NCBI GenBank assembly: GCA_029851415.1
Contig: CM056741.1
Coordinates: 146,928,522 to 146,992,521, forward strand
Source of the DNA: Eretmocerus hayati
Taxonomy: Eukaryota > Arthropoda > Insecta > Hymenoptera > Aphelinidae
DNA: 64,000 nucleotides
Direction: 5' to 3'
Of this stretch, positions 47,240 through 60,246 are shown in pieces. The notes under the pieces are model-generated. The model saw only the letters and a list, made by a program, of their open reading frames with translations. It did not search any database and had not been told where the DNA came from. Position numbers and translations under genes: made by a program. Positions within the stretch are counted from its first letter, which is position 1. Every line of letters begins with the position of its first letter.

Positions 47240-50200
47240 TTACAGGTCGTCGTCGTCTGAATCTAGAGCTGCTCTGCGTCTATCGAACTGGAAAATCAAA
47301 TATTATATCATGTAGTCAGATGCATTTGAGTAAATAGGTAAATTCAAATTTATACTGTGGAAAATAAAATTTAAAAATTTTGGGACTTTTCCGTACAAAG
47401 CATAATTTTGGAAAATGCTTTCAACGCTATCTTGCTAAAACTACTTCATCGCGCTAAGAATGACTTATTAATAAAAAATTATGCTGTCGGGTAAAATGTT
47501 TTAGCTTCATTTAAATACCGGTGCTTGTAATGTCATTCTAAAACAACAATGACTTGACATATTCAATCAGGTGCTGTAAAATTGGCTTAATAATACGCGC
47601 AAGCGATGTACAAAAATGTCACATCTATTTATTTTTCTGCAGACGCTCTGCCCGGTCGACATTTGACATTTTGAGCACTTGGCAGTATTCTCAAGAAATT
47701 TCGCAAACTCTACTGAGCGGGGATTTTATTCACGTGATTTTTCATCATAAATTTAGCCCGTTGAAGATTTTTTTTGAAAGGTTTCGTTTGTGATTGAAGG
47801 ATCTTTTTGAGACTATTTTTTTATTGTCCCCAAAATTCCAATTCCTCTGAGACTACTTTGCACTCATCAAAATTATTACATGGAAATCAAGTCTTCTTGA
47901 AGTCTTAAACTATCAACTATGATTGGACATATTTTCATTTCGGTACAGCGCTGAATATAGAAAACATAACAACACTTTTCAAACTTATGTGCATAAAGTT
48001 AACGCAAAAAATAATTATTGCGCTCGAAATGTATGGAGTATTGGCAGTGCGTACAGATATTTCATGCCCCCTCCCCCTTCTAACGTCCTCAGCATCATCT
48101 AGAAATCCGAAAAACACTACATTTACGCAAATCAATTGCGTAATGTTTTGGAACTGATGGAATTTCACACTGGATTCCTGGGAGGTTGCGTGAGTGAACA
48201 TCATAAACGTATTATTACAAATATTGTAATATCTCTATTCACGAATCAGATTTAAATCTGCCACAGGTGTATACCAGCTGAAGAATTTTGAGCATACGTT
48301 GAGGTTTGGAACGTCCCAATTTATATCACTTTTCTGAGCATTTTTCAAATTAGGCTATTTCGGGGAAATATTTACGATACGAATTTTATTCATTATTTCA
48401 TTCAATCGTCAAAGCCTTCCAAATAACTGATAGACATGTGATAGAAGAAATTAAATAAAATTCCATAATGGAAATTTTGTTGCGGCGTTTTGTCCACAAG
48501 GTTTCGTAGACCTCATCGGGGGCCTTATTCTGTTGTGTTCTTTCCTCGAGCGTGGGAAGAAAAGAGTAATAATCGCCGTTTCCGCTTACTAACCTATCAC
48601 TTTGATTGTTATCTAAAAATGATTCGAATCCATGTTCAGATGGTTCGTGGACCAAACTTTGAACTGCATAATCAGAAGGAATCTTCGGGGGTTTGGAACG
48701 ATGCGCCATTAAGTATAGTCAAATGATATTCACGTAACAATAAAGGTGACAAATTATTTTGTTTACTCACTGTAGAATAGGCGGAAATGGGAATTGTTGG
48801 ATGGGCCTATATATACAGTATGTCCAAAAAGTACCGGACCCCCCCCCCCGTATCTTCTCAGGGTTACGTCGTGCAAAAAAATGTTCGATACAAAAGTTGT
48901 TGGATATCAAATGGAGGTTCAGATATGCCCCCCCAATTCCCCCAAAACCCCCCCCCCCGATTCGCCCCATTGGGGCTAACTTTGAATTTTTAAATGGAAA
49001 CCCCCATTTTTGACGTCCGATTCTGAAAGGACGAGAAATTTTACGTCCAGATCAGTCTTTGTGACATTTGTCAAGGTGACCCCTAGGGGTGAATGGGGGT
49101 CATAATAACCTACGAAGTACCGGACCCCCCGTATCTTCTCAGGGTTACGTCGGGCAAAAAAATGTTCGATAGAAAAGTTGTTGGATATCAAATGGAGGTT
49201 CAGATTTGCCCCCCCCAAATTCCCCCAAAACCCCCCAATTCGCCCCATTGGGGCTAACTTTGAATTTTCAAATGGAAACCCCCATTTTTGACGTCCGATT
49301 CTGAAAGGACGAGAAATTTTACGTCCAGATCAGTCTTTGTGACATTTGTCAAGGTGACCCCTAGGGGTGAATGGGGGTCATAATAAACTACGAAGTACCG
49401 GACCCCCCGTATCTTCTCAGGGTTACGTCGTGCAAAAAAATGTTCGATACAAAAGTTGTTGGATATCAAATGGAGGTTCAGATGTGCCCCCCCCCCCAAA
49501 TTCCCACAAAACCCCCCCGATTCGCCCCATTGGGGCTAACTTTGAATTTTCAAATGGAAACCCCCATTTTTGACGTCCGATTCTGAAAGGACGAGAAATT
49601 TTACGTCCAGATCAGTCTTTGTGACATTTGTCAAGGTGACCCCTAGGGGTGAATGGAGGTCATAATAACCTACGAAGTACCGGACCTCCCGTATCTTCGC
49701 AGGGTTACGTCGTGCAAAAAAATGTTCGATACAAAAGTTGTTGGATATCAAATGGAGGTTCAGATGTGCCCCCCCCCAAATTCCCTCAAAACCCCCCCCC
49801 AATTCGCCCCATCGGGGCTAACTTTGAATTTTCAAATGTTGTTACTCATGTTGTAGATGAATCATGCTCTTCATGATAATTAAATGTAATAGAATGTACA
49901 GTTTCACATCAGCATGTCTGAATTATTATTTCTTCGTAAGAAGTCACGGGGGGGGGGGTCCCGTGCTTCGTAAGTTATTATGACCCCCATCCACCCCTAG
50001 GGGTCACCTTGACAAATGTCACAAAGACTGATGTGGACGTAAAATTTCTCGTCCTTTCAGAATCGGACGTCAAAAATGGGGGTTTCCATTTGAAAATTCA
50101 AAGTTAGCCCCAAAATGGCGAATCGGGGGGGTTTTGGGGGAATTTGGAGGGGGGGGCTCATCTGAACCTCCATTTGATATCCAACAACTTTTGTATCGAA

Positions 50201-53200
50201 CATTTTTTTGCACGACGTAACCCTGAGAAGATACGGGGGGGTCCGGTACTTCGTAGGTTATTATGACCCTCATTCACCCCTAAGGGTCACCTTGACAAAT
50301 GTCACAAAGACTGATCTGGACGTAAAATTTCTCGTCCTTTCAGAATCGGACGTCAAAAATGGGGGTTTCCATTTGAAAATTCAAAGTTAGCCCCAATGGG
50401 GCGAATTGGGGGGTTTTGGGGGAATCTGGGGGGGCACATCTGAACCTCCATTTGATATCCAACAACTTTTGTATCGAACATTTTTTTGCACGACGTAACC
50501 CTGAGAAGATACGGGGGGTCCGGTACTTCGTAGGTTATTATGACCCCCATTCACCCCTAGGGGTCACCTTGACAAATGTCACAAAGACTGATCTGGACGT
50601 AAAATTTCTCGTCCTTTCAGAATCGGACGTCAAAAATGGGGGTTTCCATTTGAAAATTCAAAGTTAGCCCCAATGGGGCGAATCGGGGGGGGGGGGGAAT
50701 TTGGGGGGGGGCACATCTGAACCTTCATTTGATATCCAAAAACTTTTGTATCGAACATTTTTTTGCACGACGTAACCCTGAGAAGATACGGGGGGGGGGG
50801 GTCCGGTACTTTTTGGACATACTGTATATATATATATATATACATATATGAGCAATGCTAATCTCAGTGGCTGTATCTTTAGACAGGAGGCCCATTTTGA
50901 CGGAGTTACTCTGGATTCTTCGTATTTAAAAAAAATTTTGGGGGTGACGGGTGACCCAAACGTCGTGGGTCCCGCTTGTAAGTGTAGTTGAATGATATTC
51001 ACGCAGCAATGAGAGTAACAAGATAGTCTGTTTACTTGATATAAATGAGGCGGAAATGGGAATGGCTAGATTTTCCTCCACCCCTCCGAGGGAAAAATGT
51101 TTTAGAATAAGTCACTGGCTTATTTCTTCTCATTGTTTAGGTCGTCATGGTATTTTTTTAGCATTCTTATAATGGAGCCCAGACATAAGGTCTGGTTCCT
51201 GTCAATACAGCTTAACAAAGTGAATCAAATCGCTCAAAACATACCATGATGATCGAAAAGAATGAGAAAACGTATGCCAGATGAGGTCCACGAAATTTTG
51301 TAGACGAAACACCGCATAAATTTCCATCATGGAATTTTGGGGATTTATTCAACTCCCCACCCGCCTTCAAGATCGACGAGACTTAAAGCTCCTATATTTG
51401 CTATCAAAGATGAAGAAACGACCAATTTTTTTATTTAAGAATATTTCTAATCGCGCGCTCATTCGCCAGATTTCAAATTAGTGCGATGTTCTTGGAAACT
51501 ACCGACCATAAGCACTGAAAAAGCGCTCTACTCATAGTTTCCAGACCACTCTTAATCAAATAGGTAATTTAATAAAGATAACCTGAGGTTCAGGAAGTCT
51601 CTCTTGATGTATAGAATGACTTCTACGGTAGAATAGTTAGGTTTTGAAGCTATTGTGGCATTATTTATTTTTCGCCGAAATTAATCTTATATTTCGGTGA
51701 ATCGATATCACTCGAGGGGTAGTCGTGACTCATGAATGCATGAAACTCTAAGTCGTTTCGAAAGTAGCTTCACAGAAGAAGGAACAGTTCTCGAAAAATG
51801 AGCTTGAGCGATCCGATGCGTCAAAAACGACACAAGCAAATTTTTCATCTTTAGGCGACTATTGAGCCGCTTGGTTAAATGAGATCCAATTCAATGAATC
51901 GACTCATTCGTGACTAGGAGCTCATCGTGCTTCTCTATGGTAAGAGTAGATAGTAGGATGGAGGTAGGATTCTTAAAATAGGATTTTCGAACTATCAATT
52001 GCTAAATTTTTACCATTCCTGTTCAAGTTTTCACATTTTGGGTCTACCATGGTACACCCAAAATACTCACTACTGCAGTAGTTCGAAATTCCCACGAGGA
52101 ATATGAGTAACACATGTACACACGTTATGATCTGAGCTTTTGCAAAAATTCCATCATTTTCACGACGCATTTAAAAAACGCGATACAGCATTCATTTTTT
52201 CGAGGGTTGTCATGTTCGGCCTGACAGCTACAAATATCACCATGGTAAAACAAGTTTTTCAAGAATAAGAATGGCAAGTTTTCAAGATTGGTCCACAATT
52301 CAATCAAAAAACAAAGTATTAAGCTATGCAGTCACGTAATTTCACGAGCACCAAATACACTTGGGAATAAAGTATGTTACCAAATGAACTTTTTTGCATC
52401 CTTGAAGATTTTATGACTTCCATTCAAGGAAAAAGAGAAGTTTTAGGGATATCGGAATATTCTTTTGAAGAAGAATGGAAAAATAAAACTTTCAATTGAA
52501 TTAATAATTTGTATGTTTTTTTTGGAAATAATTGACAAGCAGATAGAGTTGTGTGACAACACCCAAGTTGTTTTACAATCGATCCTTCTCTGATTTTGAT
52601 TGACCATGGATCAACGAATTGAAATGCATATAAATTGAGCAAGTAATAGCACCAATGGATGGTATGAAGATTGAATACTCATTCATTCAAGGGGCAAGTC
52701 AAAGTCAATCCACAAATTTTCACAACAATTACTTGAATACATCAGAGTATGCTGAGATCATATCTATCAAGAACTGTACTTACTTTGACTGTGGAGGGCT
52801 TTTTACTCGTTTGTTTGTTTATACTTTCTAAGATATTGATCAACTCTGGTTCGCCAAGTTTGCCAGGAATTTGTCCTCTTTGAGCCATAGCCAGTATCAT
52901 ATTCTCTACCATTTTTCCTTTTTCAGGTTTGCCGAGGCACAAAGTATTTACTGTAAGATATTCAAATTTATGAAATACACAAAATTGGTCAGTACAAGTC
53001 ATTAGAAAAAGATTAATTTTTAAACTTACATCTAGCTCTAGCAGACTGATCTAGTACTTGACTTAATATCACGTTTCTCATGTCTTCAATTTGCTGCTGT
53101 TTTTCTGCTGCTGCCTGTTGTTGACTAGTATCACCTCCCTGAGTTGATACATATCGGTATCACCATAGGAATCAAGAAAGAAATAAGACAATAAATTTAA

Positions 53201-53612
53201 TTAGAGAGGGTTTTCCATTCCCAATTTCATGAAATACTTCTTCGAAAAATAGTTCTATCCATGAATATCAAAGTGCAAGATAAATGCCATCACCAGTAAA
53301 GTTTCTTCAATTTTTAAGAACGATAAAATAGTCAGCACTACAATGGATTATCTTTATTTTGAATACTAACAAATACAAATATTTCATAACCTATAATATG
53401 TATCATTGGAGAATTCATACTATCTTTGATGACTAAAAAATGGGATGATCATGAGAAATGTTGAATAAATTCGCTAATATTTTGGTGGATACTTTGAAAT
53501 TTGATACTTGTTAAGTACTCTATAGCAGGTCATAATTAAAAATTACCTTGTACTGTGATTGCATCTGTGCTAACCGTTGTTTGCGAATTTCATCAAGCTC
53601 TGAACTATCCAT
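47240..53612 (-). CDS. PDCD5: Programmed cell death protein 5 (4 exons, 129 aa)
   Basis: PDCD5 is a small conserved protein linked to apoptosis and to the TRiC/CCT chaperonin. Exons on the minus strand are 53612-53547, 53138-53030, 52950-52784 and 47287-47240, in phase, 130 codons (human 125 aa). 'MDSSELDEIRKQRLAQMQ' starts the charged N-terminal helix; a Gln-rich linker ('QQQAAAEKQQQ') follows; the core is 'MRNVILSQVLDQSARARL' and 'VENMILAMAQRGQIPGKL'; the last exon encodes 'FDRRRAALDSDDDDL', matching the acidic FNRRK-MDSDEDD end of the family. The final intron is 5.5 kb and carries a mariner-like repeat element and an unrelated ORF, while the other introns are 408 and 79 bp. TBC1D25 starts 1.16 kb away in the opposite direction. 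Confidence 0.96.
48398..48709 (-). CDS. Hypothetical ORF nested in the last PDCD5 intron (103 aa)
   Basis: An ATG-started frame on the same strand as PDCD5. I do not recognise it. The composition is protein-like: 'KAPDEVYETLWTKRRNKISI' near the end and a hydrophobic C-terminal stretch. It lies about 100 bases from the mariner-like element starting at 48816 and could be a nested gene, an alternative exon or a relic. No acceptor or donor evidence was found that links it to PDCD5 in phase. Confidence 0.28.
   Translation of the reverse strand: MAHRSKPPKIPSDYAVQSLVHEPSEHGFESFLDNNQSDRLVSGNGDYYSFLPTLEERTQQNKAPDEVYETLWTKRRNKISIMEFYLISSITCLSVIWKALTIE
48816..50824. mobile_element. Mariner-like TIR element built of ~285-bp direct and inverted units
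   Basis: The termini are 'CAGTATGTCCAAAAAGTACC' and its inverse, flanked by TA on both sides, the target site of Tc1/mariner elements. The body is a tandem series of a ~280-285-bp unit starting at 'taccggaccccc' (48832, 49118, 49395, 49677) in one direction, then a ~110-bp centre (49840-49945), then three units in the reverse direction (to 50238, 50517 and 50808). Units are nearly identical and vary mainly in lengths of G/C runs. No transposase is encoded. It lies in the last intron of PDCD5. Confidence 0.9.
50869..50985. repeat. Half-unit of the foldback family seen at 15.8-16.7 kb
   Basis: 'aggaggcccattttgacgg' followed by 'agttactctggattcttc' and a terminal 'gcttgtaagtgtag' matches the right half of the palindromic units at 15831-16169 and 16358-16696. 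The inverted left half is missing. Confidence 0.7.
50986..52783. other. Rest of the last PDCD5 intron
   Basis: No additional exon with matching phase, no supported ORF and no further repeat were recognised. Confidence 0.45.
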
Positions 53613-54776
53613 TTTCATATATATTTATGATCTTGAATTCAGAAAATAAAAACTATGCAAGATCACACGATTTCTGCTTTGGTGACTCAAAAAATCACTC
53701 AAAAATAAGTACGCGCAGACTGCACAGACAGCACCTTCAAGCCGCAAGTCGTAAACTGGAAAAATGCATGGATGCGAAGCGCCATGCAGGAGGCGAATGA
53801 CATGAATCGAGTTTATTCAGTACTCGCCAAATAAAGGAAAGTTAGAGAAACGGTCGATATTAGGTTGATAACTATGAATGTCTAATTTCTGCAAATTTAT
53901 CAATGCGAATTCAATGCGAATTTTCAACAGTTCTAAGCCAAGATCCTAGCTCAATTTTATGACGAGCTTTTTTAAATCGGACAAGGCTCATATCATATAA
54001 CGCAGTACTGAAATATAACGAAATTCGAAAAAGAGCTTATTTGATCATCACCGTTGATTCGTTTTAATCAGGAGCAGGAGGAACGGGTATGTGTCTATAA
54101 AAAATGCGGACGCGAAAGATGCGGAGGGGTGAGGGCAGGGCCTGAATTCGGATATGATACATTGCAGAACAGCAGAACACACATATGATCCGAGCAGACG
54201 ACTATTTTTGCAACTTGCAGGACGTGTTTTTTGTTGTGGGGAGAACCTCTCCTCGACTTGCAATTTACGATCTGCGCTTTTCTCCTGAGTTTCTGAGGTG
54301 GCTAGTTTGTTGAAACAGCTGGACTTTCGGCGCATGCTATCTTGGTCTATATCGTTGCCTGTTTTATTATCTTCATCCCTCGCACCCCCGGAAGCACCCC
54401 GGAAGTGTGTAACGTAATGGGGTAGTTTTCGACTACTCTGCTAGGTTCTTCAATAAAAACATCAAGTACCTGCGGTGAAGATGAATTTGATTTGCAATCA
54501 CAAATTATTGGTCTGTTTCACAAGATCACATGCTTGGTGGAGTGTTAGTGTGTAATCAAAAGTCTTTCATCCATTCTAAGTTGCTTTACTCTTAGTGATT
54601 GTAGCTGGCTAGAATTTGAGGAAAAGTTGCAGCATCTTAGAGTGGTAATGTTCCTAAGGGAACCATAAACAGCCAGCTTTAAACTGTATCTAAGCCTCTG
54701 TGAGCACTGGGAGTTATTCAAAAACTGGCGATTGTGATATGCATGTTATCACTACTGATTGCATCTGGTCTCCACA
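53613..54776. other. Shared 5' region between PDCD5 and TBC1D25
   Basis: A 1.16-kb divergent intergenic stretch that should contain both promoters. I saw no TATA box at a convincing distance. A minus-strand frame at 54048-54335 is not supported. Confidence 0.45.
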
Positions 54777-57700
54777 ATGTTTGGTGGCCCAAGAGAGGCT
54801 GTGAGAGTCAAAGTGAAGGTATAATTGCAGTTTTGTTACAGTGCATATCCTCAAAGTTGTTAGACCATTGAATTTTACTATTCTATGCTTTATTACAAAT
54901 ATTGTACAACTACACATATTCATTGATAATGTCATCCAGTTTATGGTACTTGAACAACTCAAACCGTACTCATCCAACAATTTTTTTTAGAAATGCGAAT
55001 CTAGGCATCAACCAGAGTACCGCAAATTCAGTGTAGATCCTCAGATAACATCAATTGAGGTTCTTCAAAGCATACTTATCAAAGCCTTTGATATTACAGG
55101 GTAAGTCAATTATTACTCTTGTTGTGCTTATCTGATTCAATTTTCTTTTTGAAAATTGACCATCAACTTTTCTTTGTCCTAGGGAGTTTACTGTGTCATA
55201 TAGAGTTATTGATGATATTGGGGAAGAAAATTACTTGCCTCTTTTGTCAGATTGGGATTTAGATGCAGCTTTTATCAGGTATCAACCATCAATTTAATCC
55301 ATAATGATCTCACTTTTAGTATTTCATTAATTTTAGTTTTTGTTTCTGTGAAATAATTCCTTAACTATTTCTCAAGACTCGCTGCTGTTTTCAATTTTCA
55401 AATCGTAATTAGTGATAATGTCACTCTGTTTTTCCCAAGAATACTTATTAAAAAATAACACTTTGAGCCAATGTACTGATAACTTTTTGAAATCTTCTCA
55501 GTGCTTCACAGCCATACCTGTATCTTCAAGTCTATGTGAAACCATTTGGAGAGACAAATGAGTGTGAAACTGATTGGGATCAAAATGTTCAGCATGTGGC
55601 TCCAAGATCAGATATGGGTTTTATGTACAAGACCCCCAGATTAGCTGGTATTGTCATCAATAAGGTAATAATGAACAATTTATGAATCATATAAAAGACC
55701 ATCCTTCAATCTGTTTATAATAAATTTACAGATGGAGAAAACATTTAATCTAGTTCAAAAAGCTTTGGGTAATTTTGGGGATGACTCTAATCAAATGAAT
55801 TCCCAACCACCCCGTCAGCCTCTGACTGATGCCGAGTTTAGAAATTTTTTGGATAACGTCGGACAAGTTATACAGTGCAAAGAATTACGTGCTGTGATTT
55901 ATTTTGGAGGAATAGAGCCAAGTTTACGTAAGGTTGTGTGGAAACATATTCTCAATGTGTACCCTGATGGTATGTCAGGACGTGAGAGAATGGATTATAT
56001 GAAGAGTAAGGCTCAAGAATACATCAATCTCCGAGATGCCTGGAAAAAATTGGTGCAGAATGGTCAAGACATTGGAGATCTTGGTTTGTTTCGTATTTAT
56101 ATATTTTTCCATTTGACTCAATTTTAAAGTTGAAATTTATAAGGTAAGTGTACCCAACTTGCCTCTGTACCCAACTTGCCCCCATATGCCGATCTCGGGG
56201 ATGGGCACTCCTTGGCCTCCCGGCAATTTTTTTCTACGTTTGTTATGTTGAAATATGAGAAAGTAAGTAGTTTGAGTCGACCCCGAATCATTCCTGCGTT
56301 CTCCAGAAAATCTATAGTGATTTTTCTATTTTTCGTGATTGCTTAGCTAAGAAAGCACCGAGGGAATCGCCTTCAGTAAAATCGGCGCCAGATTTTTTGA
56401 GTTCAACCAATTCTGACGTATCTTAGCGCATTCGATTCCTTGTTTCAAGACCTTCAAAATCCAATTTCCAAAATTGCAAAATTTGAATATGGAGTTGTTT
56501 TATGTGCAAAACACGGAGACGATTTGTAAGCAAGAATGCCAACATCGGAGTGTACCTAACATGCCCCCATATGTTTATCTCGAAAGGGCGTGCAGAACGA
56601 CTGTTTTTACCACACAGAACGTGTTTATCACGTCAAAATGGGTCAGAAATAGTGTTTCGAACCACCGAAAAGCTCCAAATGTGCGTGCACGGCGATAAAA
56701 ACACTTTATCGCCGATTTCCATCATTTATTTCAGAAGAATTGAGACAGTTCGGCTCCAATCAATCCAAATTGGACGTAGTTTAGTGCATTTTAAAGGTCT
56801 TCGAACAAGCTTCAAAATGAGCTAAAGCACGTTGAAAATCGTTGAAGTAAACCAAAGTTATTGAGAAAAACGCTTAATGGGGGCAAGTTGGGTACACACA
56901 TTTGTAAACTCTCAAAAATCACCTTTTGGGAGAATTCAAACAGTTTGGCTCCAGTTAGTTCAAATTCAATGTACCTCAACTTATTTTGAAGGCCTTGAGA
57001 CAAGCTTCAAAATGAGCTAAGGTACGTTGGAAAATATTGAGATGGGCCAGAGTTATTAAGAAAATGGCTTAATGGGGGTAAGTTGGGTACACTGACCTTA
57101 TAATGTATGAGAAAAATCTGCCCCTGACAAAATTTTGCAAAAGATACTCGAATGAAAGATCCAAAATATCTTATCTTTATTTACTGGCAGTGGATGATAT
57201 GATCTTCAGTATTGTTCCAAGTTTTTACATGTTTATTTTTTGTCAGATAATCCAAGATTTTTCCACTGCATTTTTGTAATCCTTCCTACTGATCCATCAA
57301 ACAAAGCTCATAACGGTAGAATTAATATTTTTTCATCGTCTGTGCGGGAAAGAGACGTTTTTTTAATTTTCTTTCCCACGCCGACGATGAAAAAAATAGT
57401 ATCCGACACTCGAGCGGGGTGGTTTCCGCTTCCGAGCGATGATTCCGACCTTCGCCAAGGCTCGGGCCGCGGAAACCAACATCCTCAACTTGTATCAAAA
57501 TCTACTATTTCCATCTTCTGTGCGGGAAATGACTTTTCCGCACGGTTTTTTTTTTCATATGGTTCCCCGCACAGCTGATTGAAAAATAGTATTCGACACT
57601 CGGACGAGGCGGTTTCCGCATTCTCGTGATAATACGATAATACATCACTCATTGTACGGAAACCAACATTCCCGTCCTCGTATCGAAATGGCCTATTATT

Positions 57701-60246
57701 ACACTGATCTCTGAGAGATTGATTGACTCATAAAAATAAAATAATATTTTGAATGATTCTATTCTTATTATTCTTGACAGGTTACGTTACAAGCATGGTT
57801 CGCAAGGATGTGCTCAGAACAGATCGACATCATGCATTCTATGGCGGTTCAGATGATAATCAGAATACAGCGAGTCTTTTCAATGTTCTGACTACATACG
57901 CACTCAATCATCCTAGTGTAAGCTATTGTCAAGGAATGAGTGATCTTGCCTCTCCTATTTTGGTTACTATGAGGGATGAGGCACAAGCATATATTTGTTT
58001 CTGTGCTTTGATGAAAAGACTCCAGGATAACTTTATGCTTGATGGAATTGCGATGACGAAAAAGTTTGCTCATTTATCAGAAGGTGATGGAAAAGAGATG
58101 TTGACAATAAATATAGTGCCTTTTTCGATTTTTCTGAAATTGTTACAATGCTCAATTTTTTCCAGGCCTTCAGTACTATGACCCAGAATTCTATGCATAT
58201 CTCAAACTGCACCAAGCAGATGACTTGCTATTTTGTTATAGATGGTTACTACTAGAAATGAAGCGAGAGTTTGCTCTTGACGATGCCATGAGAATGCTGG
58301 AAGTTCTTTGGGCATCCTTACCAGCATCCCCTCCAAACAAAGAGCTTTCATTATTTGAAGTAAAATTTCCACCACCAACCCCTCCACCTAGTCCTAATGT
58401 CAAACAAATCCGCGAAAATGCGTATACCAAAGTTTGTGCTCTAAGAAGACAAAGTTCATCAATGAGCGTTAGTAGTGCGAGAAAGCGTTGTGTCAATAAT
58501 GATGAAACAGTGAAAGGAAACAGCTCTGCGAAACTAAATGATTCAAAGAGGTAATATCCAATGATCAAATTCTATTTCATTAAACAAGGTGTACTTCGTT
58601 AAAGAATTTCCCACTTCGTAAAAATGTAAATTTTTTATAAGCAACGATTTTTTTTCACGTTTTTAGAGGGATTAGACCACAACCAAGCGAGCTCGAAAGT
58701 GAAACCCTTGATGTCACAAACAGTTGTAAGAACATTCCTACCGAAAAGTGCCTCAGCGTGGATTCGTTGCCCAGTCCGAATTCTGGAAAACGGAACACGA
58801 CTCTCGTGGAAATCGACAAACGGTTGGGTTCCTTCAATAGTTTAGATCAACAAGCAAAATTGCAAGCGGGCAAATGTGCCCGAGTCGTCAAGAACCTCAA
58901 TGAGTTCTTGAATTTTACAAGTATTAATAAGAATCGGATAACGTCTAATGATAGTGTTGAGCTTCCTTCAAAAGCAAGTAGCAATGAGATACCAAAAACT
59001 GTTGTAAATGATGCTAATTCTCCTGAGGATTTGACTGACTTTTTTCCAATGACTACTTCAATGACTCGAGAGTTGCGGCTTGAGCTCGAATCACTCGATC
59101 GCCAGGTATATGCATTTGGTGGTTTATATCAATAACATCCAAAAAATTTTATGACATCCATATAATTTTAGTGTAAATACTAAGCTCGTGAAAATGTGGT
59201 CTGTTTTAGGTTTTTGGGCCTTCTCTTCCTTTAGAAGATTTCGAATACGATTCTGCAATAATGAAACGAGATAATGACATTGTAGAAAGCGAGATGGAGA
59301 CAGGAATCCCCAAGTGCAGCCCGGCAACTGATGTATTTGTATGGGAAAATCCTTTGCATTCCTTTCAGAGTAAGCAAAATCTTGCCACGCCAGATGAACA
59401 AGCTGATTTAGAATATGACGGAGAAATTTTAAAGGATCAAAACGGAGTGAAATCTGTTACCCCTATTCGTTTGTTCAAACGCACAACTAGGTATGTGCAC
59501 ACAGCAAACTTTTAGTTCTCCACTTTTACGAAAGCGCGATTCTTTTTTGCTTGTACAATAATTCTCTGCGCTCAATAGTTCTGAGCTTCATGCCATGGAA
59601 CAGACAATGCCGAATTGATCTCATTATCGTAGTCTCCTTTTCAATCCATTTAGATGTTTGACTAGTAATACTCCAATACACCGTGACCAGTCAGTGTATC
59701 GATCCATGGGCTGGATATCGTTCCATGGAAGCACGCGCAATTTTGAAGAATTTTTGCTTTTACATGGAAAAGAATTTTGCTTCTCTCACCTTATGCAAAT
59801 TGATGTGCTAAAATATTCATGAAATCATTTCTAGGTGTGACGACGTTTCGGATAGCGATGGAACGGATAGTTGGCCACAAGAGCCAGAAATCGCCGACGC
59901 TATTTTAGCTCCTGCAGCTCAAGAACAGTGTGAAGAAGTGACTGAATTAACAAATCTGATTCCAGCTGGGACTAGTGATAGTGAGAATCATTTTGGAAGT
60001 GACTCGCTACCGCCACCCAATGAATTTGGGGGTGGTAATCCTTTTTTGATGTTTTTGTGTATTACTTTGCTGATGCAGCACAGGGACTTTGTCATTCGTA
60101 ATCAAATGGACTATAATGAAATGGCGATGCATTTTGATAAAATGGTTCGGCGTCATAACGTGACCAAAGTTCTAAATCAAGCAAGGCAATTGTTCTCAGG
60201 GTACTTGAGAAGGCATAAAAATAGGTCAGAATTTATCAATGTATAA
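54777..60246 (+). CDS. TBC1D25: TBC1D25 (OATL1) Rab GTPase-activating protein (10 exons, 860 aa)
   Basis: TBC1D25 is a Rab GAP (Rab33B in mammals) acting in autophagosome maturation. Exons are 54777-54818, 54991-55100, 55183-55278, 55502-55664, 55732-56083, 57781-58083, 58166-58550, 58667-59105, 59210-59490 and 59835-60246, in phase, 861 codons (human about 688; the extra length is in the low-complexity middle). The N-terminal ~135 residues form a PB1-like region. The TBC domain has the arginine finger V261-x-x-D264-x-x-R267 and the glutamine finger Y303-C-Q305. After a Pro-rich stretch and a Ser-rich linker, 'VWENPLHSFQ' and the second half 'NPFLMFLCITLLMQHRDFVI...DYNEMAMHFDKMVRRH' are diagnostic. 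Intron 5 (1.7 kb) splits the TBC domain and is filled with repeats. AATAAA lies at 60562. Confidence 0.95.
56143..57105. repeat. Dispersed repeat inside TBC1D25 intron 5
   Basis: This is homologous to 1-545, in the same orientation. It itself contains three iterations of the 'gtgtacccaacttgcccc' type sequence, near 56150, 56550 and 56885-57090, each preceded by 'gaagtaaaccaaagttattgag'-like sequence. Similar 'accaaagttgcccca' phrases occur in the hAT-like element near 29290. Confidence 0.7.
57330..57700. repeat. Dispersed repeat related to 40190-40470, in TBC1D25 intron 5
   Basis: Two tandem iterations of a 'tctgtgcgggaaa' to 'atagtatycgacactcg' to 'ggtttccgc' to 'cggaaaccaac' module, with internal inversion ('ccgcacgg' and 'ccgcacag' around a T-rich loop). 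No coding capacity. Confidence 0.65.

Noticed and set aside
48976..50845. Set of near-identical 65-112 codon frames on both strands
   Set aside because: They are translations of the repeated 285-bp units, and their breaks follow G/C run length. They are not genes.
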